Positions 44,349 to 52,069 of a DNA stretch of 64,000 bases are shown here, one piece after another. Numbering within the stretch: the first letter of the stretch is position 1; every line of letters begins with the position of its first letter. The stretch comes from Tessaracoccus sp. (GTDB taxonomy: Bacteria > Actinomycetota > Actinomycetes > Propionibacteriales > Propionibacteriaceae), in NCBI RefSeq assembly GCF_016714275.1, contig NZ_JADJNP010000003.1:62001-126000 (forward strand), written 5' to 3'. The translations under genes were made by a program, and so were the position numbers. Below the pieces are notes generated by a model. It made no database searches. It was not told the DNA's origin and saw nothing but the letters and a program-made list of their open reading frames with translations.

Positions 44349-44360
44349 TTGATTGTTCAA
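44349..44360 (-). promoter_or_regulatory. Dyad upstream of the LLM gene
   Basis: TTGATTGTTCAA (TTGA and TCAA arms) lies 20 bp before the LLM start. Its form fits a MarR-type operator. The adjoining CGAAGTAGTTG (44341-44351) recurs in reverse complement at 44862-44872, upstream of the thioredoxin fragment. Confidence 0.4.
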
Positions 44361-44470
44361 CTCACTGGGCGGCCGGTTCATTCCCGCCCGCCCGGTTGCC
44401 TGAAACGCCGGACGCCCCCACCCCGCCACCCGAGGGAGCGGGTGGGGGCTAGGGGCGTCGGACCGGTGAC

Positions 44471-44853
44471 TCAGTGCTGATGGTCGCCGTGGTCGTGGTC
44501 GGCGTGGCCGCCGGCCTCGTGGGCGGCCTGCGCGGCAGCGGCCTGCTGGCGGACCTCCTCGACGTCGAGGGCCTTGACGGCCTCGACGAGCTGGTCGAAG
44601 CCCGCGGCGTTCATGGCGCCGGCCTCGCGGTAGACGAGGACGCCGCCGCGGAAGGCCATGAGGATCGGGATCCACTGGATCTCGAGCGCGGCCGCGATCT
44701 CCTGCTGGGCCTCGGTGTCGAGCTTGGCGAAGGTCGCGTCGGCGTGCTTCTCCGCGGCGCCCTCGAAGACGGGGGCGAACATGCGGCACGGGCCACACCA
44801 AGCGGCCCAGAAGTCGATGAACAGGGTGTCGGAGTTCTCGATCCTGTAGAGGC
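44471..44853 (-). pseudogene. Thioredoxin lacking its N-terminus
   Basis: The frame reads ENSDTLFIDFWAAWCGPCRM, so the active site WCGPC is intact. It continues through IQWIPILMAFRGGVLVYREA to a histidine-rich end DHDHGDHQH. Going upstream there is no start codon before an in-frame TGA at about 44857-44859. The first 10-15 residues and ribosome site appear to be lost. Domain length otherwise normal. The histidine tail is unusual. Confidence 0.65.
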
Positions 44854-44859
44854 AGATTC

Positions 44860-45272
44860 ACCAACTACTTCGCGGCATGCTGCCCAAGGTCCGCAGGTTC
44901 CACCCATCGGGTACACCTTTGGGCCAGGGGCGAGCGCTCACCGGCCGAGCTCGCACGCAAACCCCCACCTCCGCAGAACCCTTGGTGTTGATCGTGATCT
45001 CCGCCACACTGCCGCCTGCATGTGGTTAGCACGGGGCAATGAAGACACGAACGACGGACACCCAATCGTGAGTGTCCGTCCTTGTGGGTGTGTCAGCCAA
45101 TGCGCTGACAAGGGCAGACGCCAGCCCTCCGGCGAGGGGACGTACGCGGTAGGTCTCGAAAACCGTACAGGCTCTTCTAAAGCGTGATACGGGCGGCGTC
45201 CGGCACCTTGTCGACGACGGCTGAAAGTGAGGCCGTTGTGACGGCCGAAAATGAGGCCGTTATTTGTTGTGG
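44860..45272. other. Non-coding stretch between the thioredoxin remnant and IS21 remnant
   Basis: No gene is recognised. It holds the hairpin at 45053-45080 and, at the right end, the IS21 terminal repeats. A CGAA-containing stretch near 45150 has a faint tRNA-Ser look but does not fold. Confidence 0.4.
45053..45080. terminator. Perfect 9-bp hairpin
   Basis: GACGGACAC (45053-45061) pairs with GTGTCCGTC (45072-45080) across a 10-nt loop. There is only a weak T-tract. It may end a transcript lost from this area. Confidence 0.5.
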
Positions 45273-45418
45273 TTAGTCTGCCGGATCTTGGGTTTTGATG
45301 CTGGGGAGGCTGTCGATTCCTCGTCCGCGGAGGCGGTAGCTGGCGCCTTTGAGGCTGAGGACTTCGGCGTGGTGGACGATGCGGTCGATCATCGCGGCGG
45401 CGACGGCTTGGTCGCCGT
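45218..45418 (-). mobile_element. istB: IS21-family remnant: istB C-terminus and terminal repeats
   Basis: The minus strand reads DNGDQAVAAAMIDRIVHHAE and VLSLKGASYRLRGRGIDSLP, the end of an IstB ATPase, with a TAA at 45273-45275. Beyond it are two 20-bp direct copies (ACGGCTGAAAGTGAGGCCGT and ACGGCCGAAAATGAGGCCGT) at 45218-45237 and 45241-45260, like IS21 multiple terminal repeats. The rest was removed where the IS3 element sits. Confidence 0.75.
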
Positions 45419-45489
45419 TGTCGCGCGTCAGACTATGTGGCAGGGGTAGTTAGTTGCTGAGGCAACGCCCCTATCGAAAGGTCTGAGTC

Positions 45490-45807
45490 ATGAGTCGTCC
45501 CCCGACGATCCCGGTGGAGAAGAAGCTCCGCATTGTATTGTCCGTGCTGCAGGGTGAGATCTCGATCGCTGAGGCGGCCCGTCGTGAGAAGGTGTCCGAG
45601 CAGGCGATCGGGAACTGGAAGCGTCAGTTCCTCGAGGGCGGGAGGGCCGGCATCGAGGCGGGCAAGTCCAAGCCCTCGTCGCGGGAGCAGCAGCTTCAGG
45701 ACGAGGTCGCCGAGCTGACCCAGGCCCTCGGCGAGGCGGCGGTCGAGATCCGTGTGTGGAAGAAGAGTGCCGAGGGCCGTCTGGGCCCTTCGAGGACCTC
45801 GAAGTGA
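45490..45807 (+). CDS. IS3-family transposase OrfA
   Basis: 105 residues. HTH of the transposase_8 type: VEKKLRIVLSVLQGEISIAE, then AARREKVSEQAIGNWKRQFL. A leucine-zipper-like tail follows. It overlaps OrfB by 52 bp with OrfB in the -1 frame, the normal IS3 arrangement for frameshifted OrfAB. Confidence 0.9.
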   Translation: MSRPPTIPVEKKLRIVLSVLQGEISIAEAARREKVSEQAIGNWKRQFLEGGRAGIEAGKSKPSSREQQLQDEVAELTQALGEAAVEIRVWKKSAEGRLGPSRTSK

Positions 45808-46742
45808 TCCGCGTTGAGGCGGGCATGTCGACCGCGAGGTTCGTGAAGCTGATCGACATGCCTGAACGCACGTGGCGCCGGTGGCAGGCCAAGGCCCGTC
45901 AGGATCGCGGTCCGAAGGGGCCGTGGCCGCAGCCGGCTCGTAGGGCTGCGAGGGATCTGGTGGTGGGGCATGCGCTGGCCAAACCGGCGTGGGGGCATCG
46001 CAAGATCTGGGCGCTGACCCGCCATGACGGGCACAAGGTGTCCCAGGCGACCGTGCTGCGGCTGCTGCGTGACGAGGGGCTGCTGCTGGCCTGTCAGTAC
46101 CAGAAACAGCGCCGTGAGCTCGCCGCCGACCGTAGAGCCGCCTTCGCGAAGACCCCGGATGGTCCGAACCAGGTGTGGCAACTGGACTTCTCCGAGTTCG
46201 AGACCACCACGGGCGGGACGTGGCGGATCGCGGGGTGCCGGGACTGGTACTCGAAGTATGAACATCCGTGGCATGTCTCACCAACCGGCAACAAGCACGA
46301 TGCGATCGCCGCGGTCGAGCTCGCTCTGGCTGACTACCAGGCCCTGTTCGGTCATCGGTTGGCTGATGCCTGTCCGATCGAACCGGTCACTGGTGAGGTG
46401 CTGCCCGTGGTCACGATCGTGACCGACAACGGTGGCCCGTTGGGCTCGATCGACTTCGAGTTGTTCATCACCTCGCACCCCGAGCTGCACCATGTCCGGA
46501 CTCGGGTCAAGAGCCCTGGGCAGAACGGCTCACGCGAACGCGGGTTCGGCACGCTGAAGTACGAACGCTTGTTCCCCGACGCGTTGACCCTGGTCGAACG
46601 AGCTGAGGACTACCGCGTCGAATACAACACGCAGCGCCCTCACGAAGCTATCGCCTGGAACCGGCCCCTCGACGTCCACCTCGGCCGCGCCAGCGCGGCC
46701 ATCCCCACCTTTGAACAAGAAGAAATCCTGCCAACTACTTGA
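45756..46742 (+). CDS. IS3-family transposase OrfB (DDE integrase)
   Basis: Up to 328 residues; translated by -1 frameshift from OrfA or from ATG 45825. The DDE triad is visible: WQLDFSEFE (Asp144), IVTDNGGPLG (Asp224) and SRERGFGTLKYE (Glu261). Full length, no internal stops, so the element may be active. Confidence 0.9.
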   Translation: MEEECRGPSGPFEDLEVIRVEAGMSTARFVKLIDMPERTWRRWQAKARQDRGPKGPWPQPARRAARDLVVGHALAKPAWGHRKIWALTRHDGHKVSQATVLRLLRDEGLLLACQYQKQRRELAADRRAAFAKTPDGPNQVWQLDFSEFETTTGGTWRIAGCRDWYSKYEHPWHVSPTGNKHDAIAAVELALADYQALFGHRLADACPIEPVTGEVLPVVTIVTDNGGPLGSIDFELFITSHPELHHVRTRVKSPGQNGSRERGFGTLKYERLFPDALTLVERAEDYRVEYNTQRPHEAIAWNRPLDVHLGRASAAIPTFEQEEILPTT

Positions 46743-46751
46743 CGCGGGACA

Positions 46752-47104
46752 GTGACGTTGATCGTGACTGGGAAGCCGGGGATCACGCGGTGGGCCGTGC
46801 CGGTGACGGTGACGGTAGTGGTGATCGTGCCGCGTTGCGCGGAGATGGTGTAGCTGTCCAGCGCTCCGTTGTCGGCGGCGCTGGATGCGGCGGTGTGTCC
46901 GTGGTTGGTGGTGGAGTCGAGTGCTGCTGCGGCGCGTGCTCCGTCTTGGGCGGCTGCTTGGGCGGTGGCGTGTGCCCAGGTGAGCATTGCCCATTGCATG
47001 GCCAGCCACAGGATGGAGATGACCAGTGGGAACAGGATGGACGCCAGAACGCTGGAGCTGAGTCCGCGTTCGTTGCGTCTAGTCGGGGAGGTTGGCCTGC
47101 ACAT
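46752..47104 (-). pseudogene. TadE/TadG-like pilus protein cut by the IS3 element
   Basis: The frame from the ATG at 47104 reads RRNERGLSSSVLASILFPLV, then AMQWAMLTWAHATAQAAAQD, the N-terminal membrane helix and start of TadE-like minor pseudopilins. It runs into the IS right end after IPGFPVTINVTV. The C-terminal part is missing. It begins 26 bp inside the pilin gene. Later codons would come from the IS, so a hybrid protein is possible. Confidence 0.75.
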
Positions 47105-47252
47105 AGCTGGTGATGACGGTGATGATGATGACGGCCACGGCGACGGCGCCGGCGAGGAGGATCGCGTTCTCGGTGGACTGGGAGAGTCCTCGTTCGTCGC
47201 GTTTGGCGGGTGTGGTCAGCAGGGTGATGAGCTGGGTGTAGAGGTGGAGCAT
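47079..47252 (-). CDS. Small Flp-type pilin-like protein
   Basis: 57 residues. A short basic leader (PAKRDERGLSQSTENAIL) is followed by one membrane helix (LLAGAVAVAVIIITVITSYV) and a short tail. Its size, the ERGxSQ motif and place after TadC suggest the Flp-like major subunit or a minor one. It overlaps the TadE-like gene by 26 bp. Confidence 0.7.
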   Translation of the reverse strand: MLHLYTQLITLLTTPAKRDERGLSQSTENAILLAGAVAVAVIIITVITSYVQANLPD

Positions 47253-47270
47253 GATGCTGGTCCTTTCGGG

Positions 47271-48161
47271 TTAGAGCATTCGCAGGAGGGCTGGGGTGAT
47301 CAGGGTCAGGGCGAGGACGAACACCAGGAGGGCGACGGGGACGGCGATGCGTTCGGAGGCTTGGTTGGCTCGGCTGATCTGGTTGTTGAGGGTGACGTTG
47401 CGCATGGTGGCGGCGCGGGCGCGGAGGGAGTCGTAGACGCGGGTGCCGTCGGATCCGCCGAGGCGCATGATGTCGGCCAGGTCGACGAGGTCGGGCAGGT
47501 CGAGGGCGGTGCCCATGTCGGCCAGCGCATCCCAGGGGGATTGGCCGGTGTATTGGGTGCGGCGCAGGACGGCGGCGATGCGGTCGAAGACCCAGGAGTC
47601 GCCGGTGTCGGCTGCGTGGAGGAGGGCTTGGGGGACGGTGGCGCCGGAGAGTCGCTCGAGGGCGACCATTTCGACGAAGGCGCCCAGGGCGTAGCTGAAC
47701 TCTTCGCGGGCTTTGCGGGCCTTGTCGCGCAGTTCGTTGGAGGGCAGGAACCACATCACTGCGGCGAGGGCGACCGATCCGATGGCGGGGATCCCCAGCG
47801 GCACGGACCATCCGAGGAGGGTGAGGATGAGGCTGGTGATGGGGATGATGGTCAGGCCGATGGCGGCGCTGATGATCTTGGAGCCGTACAGGGAGGCGGT
47901 GGTGCGGCCCAGCAGCGCGAGGTCCTTGTCGGGGCTGGTTCCCCACAGTGCTGCGGGGAGGTGCCGCTGGGCCCAGGCACCGATGGTGGTCTCGGTGTCG
48001 CGACGCCCGCCGGCGGCCGGTGGGGCGATGGTGGGTAGGGGTTGGAGCCGGCCGATGGCGTCTTTGAGGTGGACGTTGGCGGGGATGGCCCAGCCGATCA
48101 GGCCGGCGACTCCGGCGAGGAGGAGTGCCCCGGACAGCATGGCGAGCTGGAGACCGGTCAT
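47271..48161 (-). CDS. tadC: TadC-like inner membrane protein of the Tad pilus
   Basis: About 296 residues from the ATG at 48159-48161. The type II secretion F domain is seen in FSYALGAFVEMVALERLSGA and DLVDLADIMRLGGSDGTRVY. Membrane helices lie at both ends, about 5-27, 100-140 and 275-295. It overlaps tadB by 4 bp and precedes the pilin gene. Confidence 0.85.
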   Translation of the reverse strand: MTGLQLAMLSGALLLAGVAGLIGWAIPANVHLKDAIGRLQPLPTIAPPAAGGRRDTETTIGAWAQRHLPAALWGTSPDKDLALLGRTTASLYGSKIISAAIGLTIIPITSLILTLLGWSVPLGIPAIGSVALAAVMWFLPSNELRDKARKAREEFSYALGAFVEMVALERLSGATVPQALLHAADTGDSWVFDRIAAVLRRTQYTGQSPWDALADMGTALDLPDLVDLADIMRLGGSDGTRVYDSLRARAATMRNVTLNNQISRANQASERIAVPVALLVFVLALTLITPALLRML

Positions 48162-49006
48162 CGGGTCACCGCCTTGCTCGCCACGTTGTGGCCCATGAAC
48201 CGTGGCAGGGGTTGGGGTCGGGCGATGCGGCCCATCCATGCCAGGGCGAGCAGGAACAGGGCCATGAACCCGGTGAGGAGGAGCTGCCCGAGGGGGGTGC
48301 GGTAGGGGTCGACGTAGCTGCCGGCGGTGAACAGTGCGATCAGGAGCACCACGGAGATGATGGTGATGATGCGGGCGGCGGTCTTGGCTTTCTGTTGTTC
48401 GGTTTCGACTTGGCGGCGGGCGCGCACGTCGGCGTCGATTGATTCGGCCAGGGCCTGCATCGCGGAGGCGACACCGGGGCCGCGTCGCTGGGCTGCGAGG
48501 ATCAGGGTGGCGACGAACAGGTCCCCGGTGGCGTCATCGAGTTCGTCGGCGAACCGTCGCAGTGCTTTGCCGGTGGGCCAGTTCGCCCGGACCCGGGCAG
48601 CGAGACGGCCGATCTCGGGCGCCAAGGCGGTCGGGGCGGAGCGGGCGGCGTGCACGATGGCCTGTTCCAGCCCGCGGCCGGCGGTCAGGACGCCTGCCAA
48701 TCCTCGGGAGAAGTCCGACAGGGCGCTGAGGCGCTGGACGCGGTTGTGTCGGCGACCCGACCAGGCGCGGTACCCCATCACGGTGATCGCTGGCACGAGG
48801 ATGATCGCGACCAGCCACCCGGTCAGCAGCGCGAGCAGCCCACCGACGGCGACACCGGCTAGCGCGAGGGTCTTGTCGGTCGAGCGCAGGGTGGGGCGCT
48901 TGGTCTTGGGGCGGGGCGGCGCGACGGGTTGTGGGATGAGGGCGTAGATCAGGGCGAGGATTCCTGCGACGAGGAGGGCGCCGGCCAGGGAGGCGATGAG
49001 CGTCAT
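48158..49006 (-). CDS. tadB: TadB-like inner membrane protein of the Tad pilus
   Basis: 282 residues with an N-terminal helix, a helix pair near 48-80 and a pair near 210-265. The F domain is marked by FSRGLAGVLTAGRGLEQAIV and LFVATLILAAQRRGPGVASA. It forms the platform with TadC. Overlaps tadA and tadC by 4 bp each. Confidence 0.85.
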   Translation of the reverse strand: MTLIASLAGALLVAGILALIYALIPQPVAPPRPKTKRPTLRSTDKTLALAGVAVGGLLALLTGWLVAIILVPAITVMGYRAWSGRRHNRVQRLSALSDFSRGLAGVLTAGRGLEQAIVHAARSAPTALAPEIGRLAARVRANWPTGKALRRFADELDDATGDLFVATLILAAQRRGPGVASAMQALAESIDADVRARRQVETEQQKAKTAARIITIISVVLLIALFTAGSYVDPYRTPLGQLLLTGFMALFLLALAWMGRIARPQPLPRFMGHNVASKAVTR

Positions 49007-50511
49007 GGCCTCAACCCCGATTGGGCGTGGAAGGCGGCGACGTCGAAGCCGTAGCGCTCGAGGTCACGGAACCGGTCGGGCAGCAGCACCGGCATGGCCT
49101 GATGGGTGCCGGGTGGGGCGGCGAAGATGGTGGTGGTGGCGTAGCCCTTGGCGTCTTCGCCGGGTTCCACGGCGATGATCTCGCTGACCCAGCGTCGTTT
49201 CTGCCACCCGCCGTCGGCGGTGGGGACGGATTCGACTTGGAGTTGGACGATCAGGTCGATGTCTTCGGCGATGACGTTGAGGGCGTAGTCTCGGGTGATG
49301 TTGGCGCCCTCTTGGGTGGCGCAGGTGACCAGTTTGCGGATCGCGCCTTCGGCGGAGCGGGCGTGGGTGGTCGACATGGATCCTGAGCCCGATTGCATGC
49401 ACTTGAACATGGTCACGATCTCGGATCCGCGGACCTCACCGACGATGGTGTAGGACAGGTTCGCGCGCAGCGAGTCCTCCAAGGCTTCCCGCACCGTGTA
49501 CTCCCCGGCGCGCCGGCCGTTGAGCCCGATCTCGCCGGAGCCGGGGTTGGCCTGCCACTCGTGCACGACCTGATGGTTGCCGGTGTCCTTGAGGTACAGC
49601 TCGTACTCGGTTTCGATGGTTCCGATCTGCACATGGGGTGGCAGTTCGTGCGCCAACGCGCGCAGCATCGTGGTCTTCCCGGTGCCCTGATCCCCTGACA
49701 CGACCAGCGACAGGCGTGCCTGCACAGCCGCCGAGAGGAACTGTGCCGCCAGCGGGGTCAGCGAGCCGAGGCGAACCAGCTCGGGCAGGCCGGCGTCGAC
49801 GAGGCGGTTGCGGCGGATGATGACGGTGGGTCGAGAGGTCACCCAGGCGGAGGCGAAGAGGCGGGCCCGGTTCGGCAGCGAGAGGTGGAGTTTGGTGGCG
49901 GCTTCGCTGAACTCACGCGGTTTGGGTTGGTGGGCGGCCATGAACGTGAGGTACTCGATGAGTTGCTCGTCGCTGGAGGCCACGGCCGGTGCCTGGACCA
50001 GTTCTCCGTTGCTGTTCTCGATCACCACGTTGTCGTGGCCGGAGATGATCACGTTCTCGATGGTGTCGTCGTCGAGGTAGGGCTGGAGCCGACCCAGCCT
50101 GAACACCGCGTCGAACAGGGCTTGGGCCAGTTCGTCTTGATGGGTCAGGGTCCAAGTGGCGTCGCCGCGGACGGTGGCGGCACGAGATTCGTCCTGCAAC
50201 ACCTGCCAGATGATCTCTCGGCCCACCTCCTCACGCACCGCAGCGTCCGGGTCACGCTCCGACAGTTCACCGGAGACACGCTCACGCAGAACCGCCACGA
50301 GATCCCAGTCCACCTCGCCCTGGGCCACGCGTCGCACCCGTGCCACGGGTCTCGGCGGGAGGGCGTCGCGCGGTGGGGTGGGTTGGTGCTGCGGGCCAGG
50401 GGTGCCGTTGAGGCGGAAGCTGCCACGGGTCCGGCCCGGCGGAGGCGCGGGCTGGGTGAACAGGGCCAGCGTGGCGGGTGCCACGGTCGCGGCCGGGGTC
50501 GGGTCAGTCAT
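49003..50511 (-). CDS. tadA: TadA/CpaF-type secretion ATPase
   Basis: 502 residues from the ATG at 50509-50511. The N-terminal domain reads IENVIISGHDNVVIENSNGE. Walker A GDQGTGKTT is at 273-281. Asp/His boxes include IGTIETEYELYLKD and VGEVRGSEIVTMFKCMQSGS, then MSTTHARSAEGAIRKLV. It powers pilus assembly. It starts 8 bp inside the TadZ-like gene. Confidence 0.9.
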   Translation of the reverse strand: MTDPTPAATVAPATLALFTQPAPPPGRTRGSFRLNGTPGPQHQPTPPRDALPPRPVARVRRVAQGEVDWDLVAVLRERVSGELSERDPDAAVREEVGREIIWQVLQDESRAATVRGDATWTLTHQDELAQALFDAVFRLGRLQPYLDDDTIENVIISGHDNVVIENSNGELVQAPAVASSDEQLIEYLTFMAAHQPKPREFSEAATKLHLSLPNRARLFASAWVTSRPTVIIRRNRLVDAGLPELVRLGSLTPLAAQFLSAAVQARLSLVVSGDQGTGKTTMLRALAHELPPHVQIGTIETEYELYLKDTGNHQVVHEWQANPGSGEIGLNGRRAGEYTVREALEDSLRANLSYTIVGEVRGSEIVTMFKCMQSGSGSMSTTHARSAEGAIRKLVTCATQEGANITRDYALNVIAEDIDLIVQLQVESVPTADGGWQKRRWVSEIIAVEPGEDAKGYATTTIFAAPPGTHQAMPVLLPDRFRDLERYGFDVAAFHAQSGLRP

Positions 50512-51238
50512 CGCTGGCCTCCTCCCGTCGATCGGCCCGCCACCGCAGGCTCTCGCCGGCTTGACGAAGCGCACGCCGCAGCCCGGTGGTCTTCTTCGAG
50601 TCCTTGGTGCCGTGGCTGAACACCGTCGCAGCCTCCGGCGCCCACGGCAGGGACACGGTCACGTCCTTCTTGATGACCGAGGAGACCTCGCGGGCGGTGT
50701 AGGGACGCTTCTCCCCCACCAGCGCCACATGGACCGGTGCATCGGTGGGGATCTCGCACGCCGCTGCGGCGGCGACCGCGACCAGGTCGCTGCGCATCAC
50801 CAGCAGCACTTCGTCCGCGGCCCGCGCCAGCGGGGTCGGGAAGTGTTGATGGCCCAGGCGCCCGAGATCGATCAGGACATCCACGTCCATCGCGGAGAGG
50901 GTCCGGAGTCTGGGTGCCAGGGCCTGCCACAGCTCGGACAGGCTGCCGGCCTGTGCCGCGCCGGCGGGGCCGGGGATGAAGGAGGCGTGGTCGGCGATCC
51001 GCAGCGGCATCTCCCGCAGCGCGTCGTCGAGTCGGCCCTGACGGTGCGCTGCCCACATTTCCACCAAGGTTCCGGGGTGCTGCACCGTGCCGCCGTAGAA
51101 ACCGGCAAGGATCGGGGATCCGCCCACGGGGTCGGCATCGACCAGCAGGACCTCGCCCGGCCATTCCAGCGCCAGCCCCAAGGCCGTCGTGGTCACACCC
51201 GGTGACCCGGCAGCTGAGGTGAATGCGAACACGGCCAT
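50504..51238 (-). CDS. TadZ/CpaE-like MinD/ParA-type protein
   Basis: 244 residues. The P-loop AFTSAAGSPGVTTTALGLAL is a ParA-type deviant Walker A without the usual lysine (GSPGVTT). DVDVLIDLGRLG is the Walker B region. TadZ proteins place the Tad machine at the cell pole. No receiver domain is present. Codon 1 is 3 bp before the SAF gene end. Confidence 0.75.
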   Translation of the reverse strand: MAVFAFTSAAGSPGVTTTALGLALEWPGEVLLVDADPVGGSPILAGFYGGTVQHPGTLVEMWAAHRQGRLDDALREMPLRIADHASFIPGPAGAAQAGSLSELWQALAPRLRTLSAMDVDVLIDLGRLGHQHFPTPLARAADEVLLVMRSDLVAVAAAAACEIPTDAPVHVALVGEKRPYTAREVSSVIKKDVTVSLPWAPEAATVFSHGTKDSKKTTGLRRALRQAGESLRWRADRREEASDD

Positions 51239-51240
51239 GG

Positions 51241-51936
51241 CTAGTTGTCCCGACTGTCCAGCACCAGCGCGACCCGCCCCAACGCGGCGCCGGCCGCAGC
51301 GGTCGCGGCATCGTCCTGGGCGACCTCGACCGAGACGCCCACCTGTCCGGAGGCCTCGTCACGGGCAGTGGCCACCACGACACCGGGGATCACCAAATCG
51401 ACCGAGCACAGCGACGACGAGTCATCGCCCTCGGGGGTGGTGGCGGTGCCGGCTGCGCAGGCGTAGGCGGGTTCGGTGAGGATCACCCGGACGCGGTCAC
51501 CGACCTGCAAGGGGATGGCCGGCTCAGCGCCAGGTGGCAGTGACAACCCGACCACGGTGCGGCCGTCACCGGGCACCATCACCGCTGTCGCAGCATCCGG
51601 GCCGACCAGGGCACCGGCTGCCACGTCATGGGCGGCGCGCTGCCCCACCAACGAGGGAAGCTCGGCGGCGGGAAGGTAGGAGAGTTGGTCGTTGGGGGGC
51701 ATGTGCACGGTGGTGAGCTGGGTGGCGTCAATCACCTCGCCGCGGGCGATCGCGACGCGAGCAACGACGACTTCCACGTTGTCGCGGCCGGTCAGGTACA
51801 CCCAAGCACCGCCAGCTGCGCCGAGCAGGATCAGCAGCACCGCACCCACCGCCAGCGCGGGGCGGCGGCGGGTCCGCACGCCAGAAACAGACTCGGCCCG
51901 CTGCTGGGTCGGGCCGTCCCCGGAAACCGTATGCAT
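51241..51936 (-). CDS. SAF-domain protein (CpaB/RcpC-like)
   Basis: 231 residues from the ATG at 51934-51936. One membrane helix (PALAVGAVLLILLGAAGGAW, about 26-46) is followed by a SAF domain (VVVARVAIARGEVIDATQLT). CpaB-type proteins sit at the outer face and assist the pilus. The long soluble tail holds two cysteines (ACAAGT, SLCSVD) that may bond. Confidence 0.8.
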   Translation of the reverse strand: MHTVSGDGPTQQRAESVSGVRTRRRPALAVGAVLLILLGAAGGAWVYLTGRDNVEVVVARVAIARGEVIDATQLTTVHMPPNDQLSYLPAAELPSLVGQRAAHDVAAGALVGPDAATAVMVPGDGRTVVGLSLPPGAEPAIPLQVGDRVRVILTEPAYACAAGTATTPEGDDSSSLCSVDLVIPGVVVATARDEASGQVGVSVEVAQDDAATAAAGAALGRVALVLDSRDN

Positions 51937-52069
51937 CGTCACACACCCTTCAACCCCGACTCCAGACACCTACAGCGACAACCAATTTCCAAAGGATCCG
52001 ACCCGGCCCGTGAAACCGGCGTCTGCACCCCGTGGTCCACAAGGCACGGCGTCCAAGAGTTGGCAGGAG

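Larger units (their letters stand above)
45419..46751 (+). mobile_element. Complete IS3-family insertion sequence
   Basis: The left end TGTCGCGCGTCA (from 45419) and the right end, read in reverse TGTCCCGCGTCA (to 46751), are imperfect terminal inverted repeats that extend about 25 bp. Two overlapping transposase frames lie between. The sequences outside differ: istB on the left and a TadE gene on the right, with no matching target duplication. The copy may come from recombination between two insertions. Confidence 0.85.

Noticed and set aside
45103..45200. Possible tRNA-Ser around GGTCTCGAAAACC
   Set aside because: Only three base pairs form in the anticodon stem, and acceptor and T-arm do not pair.
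46530..47009. 159-residue minus-strand frame crossing the IS3 right end
   Set aside because: It is an antisense reading of transposase plus an out-of-frame reading of the TadE-like gene.
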